Assembly: GCA_965658745.1 (NCBI GenBank)
Contig: CBFHTK010000003.1
Span: forward strand, 248,001 to 312,000
DNA from: JAHDFB01 sp965658745
Lineage (GTDB): Bacteria; Bacteroidota; Bacteroidia; Chitinophagales; Saprospiraceae
Reading direction: 5' to 3'
Length of the DNA stretch: 64,000 nt
Positions within the stretch are counted from its first letter, which is position 1. Each line of letters begins with the position of its first letter. The position numbers and the translations under genes are program-made. The notes beneath the pieces were generated by a model. The model searched no databases. It was not told the DNA's origin and was given only the letters and a program-made list of their open reading frames with translations. Shown piece by piece: positions 27,036-35,194 of this stretch.

Positions 27036-28079
27036 CTATTGAGGCATATACTCCAAACTAATCGCATCGATAATCTTCAGGGAATCATCCATAATTTCAA
27101 TTCTCTTTTCATTCTTGAAATCAGACAACGTCCTAATTAAAGTCTCTTTTGCTATTCCAGCATAATTGGCAAGGTTACTGCGATTGAGACGAATAACGTC
27201 TGACCCTTTCTGAGAGGATAACTCTATCAAGGCATTTGCAACTTTTTTTCTAACTGAACTATAGGCAAAGTTGAGCAACTGTTCTTCATAGTATCTAGTT
27301 CGACTTGCAAATTGTCTAATACTATATTGCGTCAAATCAGGATTTGTGAACAATGCCTTATGATAATCTTCAATTGCAATCAGCCTTAATTTGCAATCCG
27401 TAACAGCCGTTGTATAGTTGTGATACTTTTCTTGATTAAAGGTTGGATCAACGCCAAAAATATCTCCTTGAGTTACAAAATCGATGATAAGCTCTTTTCC
27501 TAAATCATTTAATTTAAATCGTTTTACACTTCCACTTTCAACATAGAAAATCCACCGCGGATAGTGTCCTGCCTCGTAAATCAAATCGTTTTTCTGATAC
27601 TTACGTTCTTCTTTACCTTCGAGTAATGTATCAATACATTTTTTAGCATTTACTGGATCGTAGAAACTCTTAACTTGGTTTGCTGTACTCTCTACAATCG
27701 TCTTCAATTCAGCACTTTTTTTAAGCCTCATCTCGATCGTTTCCAGCAATGCTACATCGTCAAAAGGTTTCGTCAAATAGTCATCCGCCCCTAGTCCCAT
27801 TCCTCTGCGGAAGTCTGTTTTCTCAGCTTTTGCTGTTAGAAATAAAAAAGGTACATGCATAAGAACTGGATGCTTGTGTATAATTTTCAGAACACCAAAA
27901 CCATCAAGTTCTGGCATCATTACATCGCAAATTATAAGATCTGGAATTGTCTCAATGGCCATTTTTACACCTACTTTACCATTCTCGGCAGTAGAACATT
28001 TATATCCATCGAGTTCAAGAATTTCAGCTAGATTTTCTCGCACTTCCAAATTGTCTTCAATAATTAAAACATGCTGCAT
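27036..28079 (-). CDS. Response regulator with CRP/FNR-type output
   Basis: A 347-residue transcription factor. The N-terminal receiver (1-120) has the acidic pair near E8-D9, phospho-acceptor Asp52 in IICDVMMPELDGF and Lys104 in YLTKPFDD. A cyclic-nucleotide-binding-like fold (about 150-265) follows, with YEAGHYPRWIFYVESGSVKRF and GDIFGVDP. A CRP-family helix-turn-helix is at the C-terminus (LNRSNLANYAGIAKETLIRTLSDFK). The linker has no FNR-type cysteine cluster, so the signal should come from phosphorylation. The gene begins 13 bases after the sensor kinase gene, so the pair forms one two-component system. Confidence 0.92.
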   Translation of the reverse strand: MQHVLIIEDNLEVRENLAEILELDGYKCSTAENGKVGVKMAIETIPDLIICDVMMPELDGFGVLKIIHKHPVLMHVPFLFLTAKAEKTDFRRGMGLGADDYLTKPFDDVALLETIEMRLKKSAELKTIVESTANQVKSFYDPVNAKKCIDTLLEGKEERKYQKNDLIYEAGHYPRWIFYVESGSVKRFKLNDLGKELIIDFVTQGDIFGVDPTFNQEKYHNYTTAVTDCKLRLIAIEDYHKALFTNPDLTQYSIRQFASRTRYYEEQLLNFAYSSVRKKVANALIELSSQKGSDVIRLNRSNLANYAGIAKETLIRTLSDFKNEKRIEIMDDSLKIIDAISLEYMPQ

Positions 28080-28092
28080 TATCTGTTTGATT

Positions 28093-29361
28093 TTAGGTAG
28101 TTGTTTCTTTAGGTAGGGTTACAAGGAAGCTTGTTCCTTCTTCTGCTTCACTTTTAAAGCTAATTGATCCACCTAGGAGGTTTACATATCGCTGCACAAT
28201 ATTTAATCCCAGCCCTGTTCCTTGAATATTTGTTACGTTTCCAGCTCTAAAAAACCGTGAAAACATATATTTCTGATCTTCAATAGGAATTCCAATTCCC
28301 TGATCAATGACCTCAATAGTAAAATGATCTTCACTATTTGTCATCTGGCATATTATATCCTTTTCAGAATACTTAATAGCATTGCTAATTAGATTAAAAA
28401 GAATATTCTTGATGATCCTTGGGTCTGTCTCAATTTCCTCAACATCGCTACCATTATATTTTTGTATAACTTCTTGTCCTGGCTTTTGAATAGATTGAAT
28501 TTCTTGCAGTACAGAATTACAAAGCTCTTTCATTTTGACCGGCTCAATGTGCAAAATTTCTTTGCCTTCTTCTAACTTAGATAGTGATAAGAAATCATTC
28601 AAAATACCAGTGAGATTATTTACAGCAGACTTAATCCGAGCTACATGTTTTTCTCGGTTTTTCTGCTGATCAGTGTTTTCATATCTTCCAATAAGTGCGG
28701 CTGAAGATAAAATTGATGCGAGCGGTGTTCTGAATTCATGAGAAGCCATAGAAACGAATCGACTTTTAAGTTCATTCAGCTCACGTTCTTTCATCAATGA
28801 CTCTTCTAGTTCCTCTTCACGAAGCTTTAGTTTCTGCTGAGCAACTTTTCGAACATTAATTTCTGATTCTAAGTGCTCATTGGTTTCCAATAGTTGGTTT
28901 ACAACCCTTTCAAGATCGTATGTGCGCTCAACCACCTTATTTTCAAGCTGACGATTTAAAGCTACAATTTCATCTTTTGCAGCGTTATACTCTGAGAGAT
29001 CATGTATAATTCCAGCAAATAGAACTCGATTATGTAATACTACTTCACTTACAGCAAGTCTGAAGGGAAAGGTAGTTCCATCCTTTCGTAATCCCTCCAC
29101 TTCTCGACCTATACCAATAATCTGAGGCTTCTTAGTGTGTAAGTATCTCTTTATGTATTGATCATGCTGTTTACTATGATGCTGTGGCATCAATATCGAT
29201 ATATTGCTTCCTACAACTTCTTCTGGAAGGTAGTCAAACAACCTAGCAGCAGCGGGGTTCATCATTTCTATAACACCTCTTCTATCTATCGTTATGATTC
29301 CATCAATCGCTGTATTAATCACTGCCATCAAAGTCTGTGCTAATTCTGCCTTGTTATTCAT
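28093..29361 (-). CDS. FixL-like PAS sensor histidine kinase
   Basis: A 422-residue kinase with no membrane segment, so cytoplasmic. The PAS domain (about 8-125) matches the FixL heme-PAS: MPQHHSKQHDQYIKRY then IIGIGREVEG and RKDGTTFPFRLAVSEV. His66 aligns with the FixL proximal heme ligand (His200 in Bradyrhizobium) and Arg86, exactly 20 residues later, with its O2-sensing Arg220. A coiled coil (about 128-200) leads to the HisKA H-box SMASHEFRTPL (His208) and an HATPase domain with NLISNAIKYS, DQGIGIP and GTGLGLNIV. Start at 29361 (MNNKAEL), as the 23 upstream residues are unlike the family. The pattern suggests oxygen sensing; heme binding is unproven. Confidence 0.9.
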   Translation of the reverse strand: MNNKAELAQTLMAVINTAIDGIITIDRRGVIEMMNPAAARLFDYLPEEVVGSNISILMPQHHSKQHDQYIKRYLHTKKPQIIGIGREVEGLRKDGTTFPFRLAVSEVVLHNRVLFAGIIHDLSEYNAAKDEIVALNRQLENKVVERTYDLERVVNQLLETNEHLESEINVRKVAQQKLKLREEELEESLMKERELNELKSRFVSMASHEFRTPLASILSSAALIGRYENTDQQKNREKHVARIKSAVNNLTGILNDFLSLSKLEEGKEILHIEPVKMKELCNSVLQEIQSIQKPGQEVIQKYNGSDVEEIETDPRIIKNILFNLISNAIKYSEKDIICQMTNSEDHFTIEVIDQGIGIPIEDQKYMFSRFFRAGNVTNIQGTGLGLNIVQRYVNLLGGSISFKSEAEEGTSFLVTLPKETTT

Positions 29362-29416
29362 GTGCGTAAAGGTAATACCCATATGCCAATCTGAGCACAT
29401 ATGCACGATACAAATA

Positions 29417-29430
29417 ATGACGCTAATCAA
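29417..29430. promoter_or_regulatory. FNR-like half-conserved site ATGAC-N4-ATCAA
   Basis: Matches the FNR consensus TTGAT-N4-ATCAA at 8 of 10 positions. It lies in the 158-base divergent region between the kinase and CBS genes. It is a candidate target for a CRP/FNR-family regulator. Confidence 0.35.
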
Positions 29431-29439
29431 GACAAGTAC

Positions 29440-29451
29440 TGACCATGGTCA
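29440..29451. promoter_or_regulatory. 12-bp perfect palindrome TGACCATGGTCA
   Basis: Perfect dyad in the divergent region between the sensor kinase and the CBS-USP operon. TGA-N6-TCA arms are typical of CRP/FNR-family operators. Binding by the adjacent receiver-CRP protein is an inference. Confidence 0.45.
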
Positions 29452-29519
29452 TAGACAGTAGAATTTAAATGAATCAACTTAGTGCATTATTTATACTCTG
29501 ATCATAAAATACTAGCAAA

Positions 29520-29972
29520 ATGAATCTACTGCACCCAATTAAGAATATCATGACAAGAGATGTTGTGACACTTCCTCTAAATGCAAGTATAGCTGAAGCA
29601 GCAGAGGTATTTAAGAACCAGCGAATACATCATATACCAATTGTAGATGGTAAAAAACTTGTTGGTATTGTGAGCAAGTCTGATTACCTATTTTTCCGTC
29701 GAGGGTTTCTTGATAATACAGAGGATCAAAGGCTTGAGCAGATTCGAATGAACAACTACGAAGTGAGTTATATCATGACCAAGGGTTTAGCAAAAATGGA
29801 GCCAGACCAAAAAATCAATGTTGCTATTGAAATTTTCAAAAAGAATATCTTTCACGCTATTCCTGTAATCGAAAATGAAACCATTGTTGGTATTGTCACA
29901 ACATATGATATTATCAAGCAAATGGATAGCGATAGAGGCGTGGTTAACGAATATGAAGTAGATACAATCTAA
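29520..29972 (+). CDS. Tandem CBS-domain protein
   Basis: A 150-residue soluble protein made of two CBS domains (about 1-60 and 80-145): IMTRDVVTLPLNASIAEAAE with IPIVDGKKLVGIVSKSDYL, then IMTKGLAKMEPDQKINVA with IPVIENETIVGIVTTYDII. Such pairs bind adenine nucleotides or act as energy or redox sensors. It is divergent from the FixL-like kinase and 3 bases ahead of the USP gene, so it is probably part of the same regulon. No enzyme domain is attached. Confidence 0.92.
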   Translation: MNLLHPIKNIMTRDVVTLPLNASIAEAAEVFKNQRIHHIPIVDGKKLVGIVSKSDYLFFRRGFLDNTEDQRLEQIRMNNYEVSYIMTKGLAKMEPDQKINVAIEIFKKNIFHAIPVIENETIVGIVTTYDIIKQMDSDRGVVNEYEVDTI

Positions 29973-29975
29973 GCA

Positions 29976-31013
29976 ATGAATATAACAGTTTTTGGTACAG
30001 GTACGTCGGGTCATCAGTTTGTTGTGCAAAGTTTGCGCAATATGCTCGGACGTGCAGGTGTCAAATTTCTACTCAAAGAAGTAACGGATGTCAAAGCTTT
30101 TTTAAAAGAAGGTATTACATCGGTTCCTGCTGTTAAAATTAATGAAGAACCGATCTACTATCTCAAGAAATATAGTCCTTTCAATAAAGGATTACGTTCT
30201 GTAATACATAGTTCACTATCTAAAGTCAACTTTGGTTCACTACCACAGATCATCGTACCTTTTCACTTTGATGATCCGTCTATTCAAGCACTCATGTACG
30301 CTCAAAGGTTAGCTACTGAATGGGGTGCTATTGTCCATGTTGTCTATAATGTTGAAGGTTCCTTCGATATAGAAGAAATGAAAGAAACCCAACAGAAATT
30401 GGATGACTTTCTTGAAAAGATCGAAATGGACCACAGCGGCGATATTTTGAAATCCGCTTTGATGTACGAAGAAATTAAACATGGAAATCTATACGACAAC
30501 CTACTACAGATGGTTGGTGAAAAGCCTGTACAGTTCATCGTTATGCCTCAAAACGAGTATACGAAATCTTTCTTTACACCCGGTCAAAAAGTTAAAAAGC
30601 TATTGACTGAAAGTATTGATGTTCCGATTATTTCAGTTTCTCCGACCACCCGATTTCGAAATATCAAGAATATCCTGTGCTTCTGTAACTCGCTCGATTG
30701 CTTACAAGGTCTTAGAGATCATATTCTGCGTTTTTCTGCGACATTTAATTCCAAATATTACGTCCTTTACCGACCTTCCAATAAGGAAGATCTAGATGTC
30801 GAAACTCCTGAAAATCTTTTCTTACATAACTCTATTCACCTTATTGATGCTAGAAAGTATAATTCTCTAGATAAGCTAGAAGGCTTATTAAATGAGAATA
30901 ACATCGACTTCATCATGACAGAAGGCAACAAGGAAAGCATGGAGTACTATAACCAATTGGACCAAGAAAAATTCACTGACTTGATCGATCATCTTCCCAT
31001 GATGCATATTTAG
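29976..31013 (+). CDS. Thioredoxin-like/universal stress protein fusion
   Basis: A 345-residue protein. The first about 75 residues (MNITVFGTGTSGHQF to SVPAVKINEEPIYYL) follow the pattern of small thioredoxin-fold proteins of the MTH895/redox-active disulfide family. The CxxC is replaced by TGTS (residues 8-11), so it cannot be a dithiol enzyme. Two universal-stress-protein-like halves follow (about 85-220 and 230-345), with PQIIVPFHFDDPSIQALMYA and ESIDVPIISVSP in the first half. Paired with the CBS gene next to an oxygen-type two-component system, it may belong to a low-oxygen stress response. The N-terminal assignment is tentative; the USP region is moderately clear. Confidence 0.7.
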   Translation: MNITVFGTGTSGHQFVVQSLRNMLGRAGVKFLLKEVTDVKAFLKEGITSVPAVKINEEPIYYLKKYSPFNKGLRSVIHSSLSKVNFGSLPQIIVPFHFDDPSIQALMYAQRLATEWGAIVHVVYNVEGSFDIEEMKETQQKLDDFLEKIEMDHSGDILKSALMYEEIKHGNLYDNLLQMVGEKPVQFIVMPQNEYTKSFFTPGQKVKKLLTESIDVPIISVSPTTRFRNIKNILCFCNSLDCLQGLRDHILRFSATFNSKYYVLYRPSNKEDLDVETPENLFLHNSIHLIDARKYNSLDKLEGLLNENNIDFIMTEGNKESMEYYNQLDQEKFTDLIDHLPMMHI

Positions 31014-31091
31014 AAGATGCACCTGGTATTGCGAAATTCTAAAATTTTAGAACGTAATTGGAGCCCTGATAGGACCTGGACACTTAAATAT

Positions 31092-31700
31092 CTATCTACC
31101 TTTCTTTTCCAGACCTTTTTCCCAAATCATCCACAAAAGACCTCCCATTGCTGCACCTCCAAGGTGCGCCAAATGTGCTACTCCGCTATTAGATCTCCCC
31201 AAGAATGATATCACATCATAACCAATATACAATAGTGCCATCAATCCCAGTGTCATGGTTACTGGAGGAAAAAGTAGTCTGACTTTTGCATTTTTGAAGT
31301 ACAAGGCAGCAAGAATTAGAATCGTATATACAGACCCAGACGCTCCTAGTAGAGCGAAGTTACTCGACTTTATGAATGTGTAAAAAAGTAAAAATACGAT
31401 GGCAGAAAATAAGCCTCCTGCGATATAAGCAATAAAGGTCTTTTGACCTCCTATTCGTTGCTCTACCAGTGGACCAAAAAAGTATAACCCAATCATATTA
31501 AATAAAATATGAAACGGCTGGAAATGTGTGAACATACTTGTCACCAGTTGAAAAGGCTGAAAATTGGCCGTTCTAGGATTATAAAGTGGAAGGTATTCAG
31601 GTATATTGATATAGCTTCTTTGCATAATGAATATCATAACAAACACTACTACATTTACTATGATCAGATTTTTGGTTACTGGTGTTAGTCTTTGGAACAT
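31092..31700 (-). CDS. Rhomboid family intramembrane serine protease
   Basis: A 202-residue membrane protein with six hydrophobic segments. The catalytic serine lies in LLGASGSVYTI and the catalytic histidine in VAHLAHLGGAAMGGLLW. HFQPFHILFNMIGLYFFG carries the conserved His/Asn of helix 2. These proteases cleave membrane-anchored substrates inside the bilayer. The ATG shares one base with the mutL stop codon, so it is translationally coupled to mutL. The substrate is unknown. Confidence 0.92.
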   Translation of the reverse strand: MFQRLTPVTKNLIIVNVVVFVMIFIMQRSYINIPEYLPLYNPRTANFQPFQLVTSMFTHFQPFHILFNMIGLYFFGPLVEQRIGGQKTFIAYIAGGLFSAIVFLLFYTFIKSSNFALLGASGSVYTILILAALYFKNAKVRLLFPPVTMTLGLMALLYIGYDVISFLGRSNSGVAHLAHLGGAAMGGLLWMIWEKGLEKKGR

Positions 31701-33661
31701 TATTTCTTGATGTTAAACCGTTGAGCAATCTCTTCCATCGTAAACGTGGAAATAACACTTTTGTTTGATGGGCTAAGGTAAGGATGCTCACAAGCGAACA
31801 AGCGATCGACTAAGTTCTGCATTTCTTCGATAGATAGGNNNNNNNNNNNNNNNNNNNNNNNNNNNNNNNNNNNNNNNNNNNNNNNNNNNNNNNNNNNNNN
31901 NNNNNNNNNNNNNNNNNNNNNNNNNNNNNNNNNNNNNCTTTTGTTGCGACTGATGGACATCTGCTTTGCCATCGTTCTTGCAAGTACTTGCTCAGGAGTA
32001 TCAACATCTTTATCAGTAGTCAGATCTTCAATGATCTCCTCCAAGGTCTTTTTAATATCGCGCTCTTTGTGCATTTCTTGAGGGATGCTATGAACGATGT
32101 AGCTATTGTTCCCAAAGTCTTCAATCTCCCAACCAAGACTGTTTATCTGATCCTGAACATGCGCAAATTGCTCAGCTTGAGCTTTAGAAAACTGAATAGT
32201 CTGTGGAAATAGAACCTGTTGACTTAAACGGCCCTTACTTTCCATGCGTTTCAAAAAATCTTCAAAAAGTATGCGTTCATGAGCGGATTTCTGATCGATC
32301 AATAAAAAGCCAGACTTGATTGGCGTCAAAATATATCGATTATGCAATTGGAAAAGTGGAGTATTCTGCGAATCCAACAAGCTAGAATCTTGACCCGATT
32401 CATCATCCATTCTACTATGAGCAGTTCGAAATTCTGATTGATCAGCTGATTCTCGATTCATACGAGATGGAATAGGTGGACTGTAATTATCCTGGTCTCC
32501 TTGTCCAACATCCTGCGGTTGAATCTCGATCAACCCTTCATATAACGATTCCCAATTCTTCAGATTTTCCTTCTCGCGTCTTTGGTAGTTTTCTTGATGT
32601 CTTTGTTGTGATAATGGCGTTTTTGTTCCAGCGTTGTAATTGCTTGCGCCAAAATCTAAAGTAGGTGTTAAGTTATGCTTCCCTAAAGCATGTCTTACAG
32701 CAACTTTGATATAATTATAGATCAACCGTTCTTCTTCAAACTTTATCTCTTGCTTGGTAGGATGAACATTTACGTCAATCTTTGATGGATCAACTTGCAA
32801 ATAGATGAAAAACCCTGGGTGTGTATCACCGGGGATAAGATTTTCAAAAGCAAATCTAACAGCGTGATTCATGTAATTGCTTTTGATGAAGCGCTTATTT
32901 ACGAAAAGATATTGATCTCCTCGAGTTTTACGAGCAAACTGCGGCTTCATGATGAAACCCGAAATTCCTAAAATATCCGTTGTTTGTTCAAGTGGAACTA
33001 GTTTTTCATTTGTTGGTTTCCCAAAAACATTCACAATCCGCTGACGAAGATTGGATGCTGGGAGATGATAGATTTCATTGTTGTTATGAAAAAGTGAGAA
33101 CTTGATTTCTGGATAGCATAAGACTATCCTATGAAACTCATCTAAGATATGCTTGTATTCTGTCGCTTCGGACTTCAAGAATTTCCTCCGTGCTGGAACA
33201 TTGAAAAATAGATTCTTGATGGAAATATTTGTTCCATCTACCGCTTGACATGGTTCTTGTTTTGATAGTTTGCTACCTGCAATTACTATTCTGGTTCCTA
33301 GATCAGAATCTGCTTCTTTGGTAATCAATTCCACTTGAGCGATCGCAGCAATGGAGGCCATTGCTTCTCCTCGAAAACCCATTGTTCGTATTGAAAAAAG
33401 ATCTTTTGAACTTTTAATCTTGGAAGTAGCATGACGCTCAAAACACATTCGTGCATCCATCTCGGACATGCCATTCCCATTATCGATCACTTGAATCAGT
33501 GTCTTTCCAGCATGCTTAAGAATCAATTTGATATCACTACTACCAGCATCTATTGCATTTTCCAACAATTCCTTAACTGCTGAAGCTGGACGCTGAACAA
33601 CCTCTCCCGCTGCGATTTGATTTGCAATGGAATCAGGTAAAAGCTGAATAATATTACTCAT
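31700..33661 (-). CDS. mutL: DNA mismatch repair protein MutL (interrupted by an assembly gap)
   Basis: A GHKL ATPase that couples MutS mismatch recognition to strand removal. The N-terminal domain has IAAGEVVQRPASAVKELLEN, DNGNGM and GFRGEAMASIAAIA. A poorly conserved linker (about 340-430) leads to the C-terminal dimerisation domain. The endonuclease motif region reads DQKSAHERILFE (456-467) instead of DQHA-x2-E-x4-E, so the metal-binding His is Lys. A run of 99 N (31839-31937) keeps the frame and falls between MSISRNK and LSIEEMQ. Homologues have few or no residues between these blocks, so the real gene is probably about 30 codons shorter. It overlaps the rhomboid gene by one base. Confidence 0.93.
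   Translation of the reverse strand: MSNIIQLLPDSIANQIAAGEVVQRPASAVKELLENAIDAGSSDIKLILKHAGKTLIQVIDNGNGMSEMDARMCFERHATSKIKSSKDLFSIRTMGFRGEAMASIAAIAQVELITKEADSDLGTRIVIAGSKLSKQEPCQAVDGTNISIKNLFFNVPARRKFLKSEATEYKHILDEFHRIVLCYPEIKFSLFHNNNEIYHLPASNLRQRIVNVFGKPTNEKLVPLEQTTDILGISGFIMKPQFARKTRGDQYLFVNKRFIKSNYMNHAVRFAFENLIPGDTHPGFFIYLQVDPSKIDVNVHPTKQEIKFEEERLIYNYIKVAVRHALGKHNLTPTLDFGASNYNAGTKTPLSQQRHQENYQRREKENLKNWESLYEGLIEIQPQDVGQGDQDNYSPPIPSRMNRESADQSEFRTAHSRMDDESGQDSSLLDSQNTPLFQLHNRYILTPIKSGFLLIDQKSAHERILFEDFLKRMESKGRLSQQVLFPQTIQFSKAQAEQFAHVQDQINSLGWEIEDFGNNSYIVHSIPQEMHKERDIKKTLEEIIEDLTTDKDVDTPEQVLARTMAKQMSISRNKXXXXXXXXXXXXXXXXXXXXXXXXXXXXXXXXXXLSIEEMQNLVDRLFACEHPYLSPSNKSVISTFTMEEIAQRFNIKK
31839..31937. 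other. Assembly gap (99 N) inside mutL
   Basis: Run of N. The flanking mutL reading frames stay in register. Confidence 0.99.
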
Positions 33662-33666
33662 AAAAT

Positions 33667-33987
33667 CTATTGTGCCACTTCGAGAATGGCTTTTGAGTTA
33701 TTCCCTAAATAAATAAGTGCGATAAGAAGCAACACAAGAAAAATACCAAGTGTACGAATATTACTTTTCCTTCTTAACTTACTAGCGGAGTTCGTTTTGT
33801 CATAATAATACGGACGTGAAGAAAAACCCATCTGTATCCGCGCTTTGATTGCCTTTGTATCCTTTGGCTCGTCGGAATCTCCATCAGCAATTAAATTGTC
33901 GAGCCTTTCTTTTCGCTCGTCATAAAATTGCGGGATGTAGGTAAATGTCTTTGGCTTCACGCGTCTTGATGATCCAAATAATCGCAT
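33667..33987 (-). CDS. Small hypothetical membrane protein upstream of mutL
   Basis: A 106-residue protein with a basic N-terminal part (MRLFGSSRRVKPKTFTYIPQ), a charged middle and one membrane helix near the C-terminus (TLGIFLVLLLIALIYLG, about 79-95). Similar short proteins sit next to mutL in other Bacteroidota, by my recollection. No function is known. It lies 5 bases before mutL and is probably the first gene of a three-gene operon with mutL and the rhomboid gene. Confidence 0.75.
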   Translation of the reverse strand: MRLFGSSRRVKPKTFTYIPQFYDERKERLDNLIADGDSDEPKDTKAIKARIQMGFSSRPYYYDKTNSASKLRRKSNIRTLGIFLVLLLIALIYLGNNSKAILEVAQ

Positions 33988-34001
33988 GACAAATGTTTTT
34001 A

Positions 34002-34009
34002 CAAAGGTA
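34002..34009 (-). promoter_or_regulatory. Candidate -7 element TACCTTTG
   Basis: Exact TAnnTTTG on the minus strand, 15 bases before the first gene of the mutL operon. The rest of the 295-base region up to the ABC transporter holds nothing else recognisable. Confidence 0.45.
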
Positions 34010-34282
34010 AATAATTTACAGGAAAGTCATACTTGAATATCGACAGACCATATGTTTTTATAGATTCATAAACACCCTTATTTGGTGCAAGAATTAATCT
34101 GTTTTTCAGCGAAATAAAATCTTTTCCTTTTGGGCGTAGACCCATCTAATCAAACTTTCGTTTGTCATTTTAATGCTCATTTATCTACAAAATCTAAACA
34201 CTGGTCGTAATTACGCCTGTTCTTGGAATGATTTTTATCTTCGCAGAGTTGAAGCACATAGAAAACGAAAACTTAATATTAC

Positions 34283-35194
34283 ATGCATATACTCTCCATA
34301 CAAGATGTTGTCAAACAGTATAAAAACCATCGAGCAGTCGACGGAGTGAGCTTTGACATGAAAAAAGGCACCATTTTCGGCATGCTTGGCCCCAATGGTG
34401 CTGGCAAGACTTCTCTCATCCGAATCATCACAAGTATCACTGGAGCTGATGAAGGACAAGTTTTACTTGACGGCGTGCAAGTGAATCAGAAGACCACCGA
34501 AAGAATCGGCTATATGCCAGAGGAGCGCGGCTTATACAAGAAAATGAAGGTCGGAGAACACTTGATTTATCTGGCCCTATTGAAGGGTTTATCAAAACAA
34601 GAGGCCAAGAAGAAAATTGCTTACTGGTTGGAGCGCTTTGAGATCGAGTCGTGGAAAGACAAAAAGGTACAAGAGCTTTCAAAAGGTATGCAGCAAAAAG
34701 TACAGTTTATTGCTACAGTTCTGCATGAGCCCCCATTAATCATTCTTGATGAGCCTTTCTCCGGTCTTGATCCGGTAAATACAAATATCATTAAGGAAGA
34801 AATTCGGCGACTCAATGACGAAGGCGCTAGTATTATATTCTCAACACATAGAATGGAAAGTGTCGAAGAGATCTGCGAAGACATCGTCATGATCAACCAA
34901 GGAAAAATAGCGATTACTGGAAATGTTCAGACCATCAAGGATCAATTCAAAGAAAACAAATACGCTTTTACTTTGGGCGAAAGCCCCACTCAATTACCAG
35001 CCATTGAGGGGATTGAATTGATCTCCAACTCGGGAAATGACATTGTCATCCAAAGCACCAATACGGAACAGGTAAATACATTTCTGAAAGCTGTCATTGA
35101 TCAAGGTATGACGATCAAATCTTTTCACGAAATTCTACCGAGCATCAACGAAATATTCATCAAACTAGTAGGAAAATCATCAATCAATGAGTAA
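34283..35194 (+). CDS. ABC transporter ATP-binding protein (NatA-like)
   Basis: A 303-residue ATPase subunit. Walker A is GMLGPNGAGKTSLIR (about 34-48), the signature is LSKGMQQKVQFIATVL, Walker B is LIILDEPFSGLDPVN and the H-loop is FSTHRMES. A C-terminal accessory domain (about 215-300), as in NatA/DUF4162-type exporters, follows. Its stop overlaps the permease start by 8 bases. The pair resembles the NatAB sodium efflux system, but the substrate is not certain. Confidence 0.92.
   Translation: MHILSIQDVVKQYKNHRAVDGVSFDMKKGTIFGMLGPNGAGKTSLIRIITSITGADEGQVLLDGVQVNQKTTERIGYMPEERGLYKKMKVGEHLIYLALLKGLSKQEAKKKIAYWLERFEIESWKDKKVQELSKGMQQKVQFIATVLHEPPLIILDEPFSGLDPVNTNIIKEEIRRLNDEGASIIFSTHRMESVEEICEDIVMINQGKIAITGNVQTIKDQFKENKYAFTLGESPTQLPAIEGIELISNSGNDIVIQSTNTEQVNTFLKAVIDQGMTIKSFHEILPSINEIFIKLVGKSSINE

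Noticed and set aside
31017..31208. 63-codon plus-strand frame after the USP gene
   Set aside because: It overlaps the rhomboid gene on the other strand and has a low-complexity product without family features.
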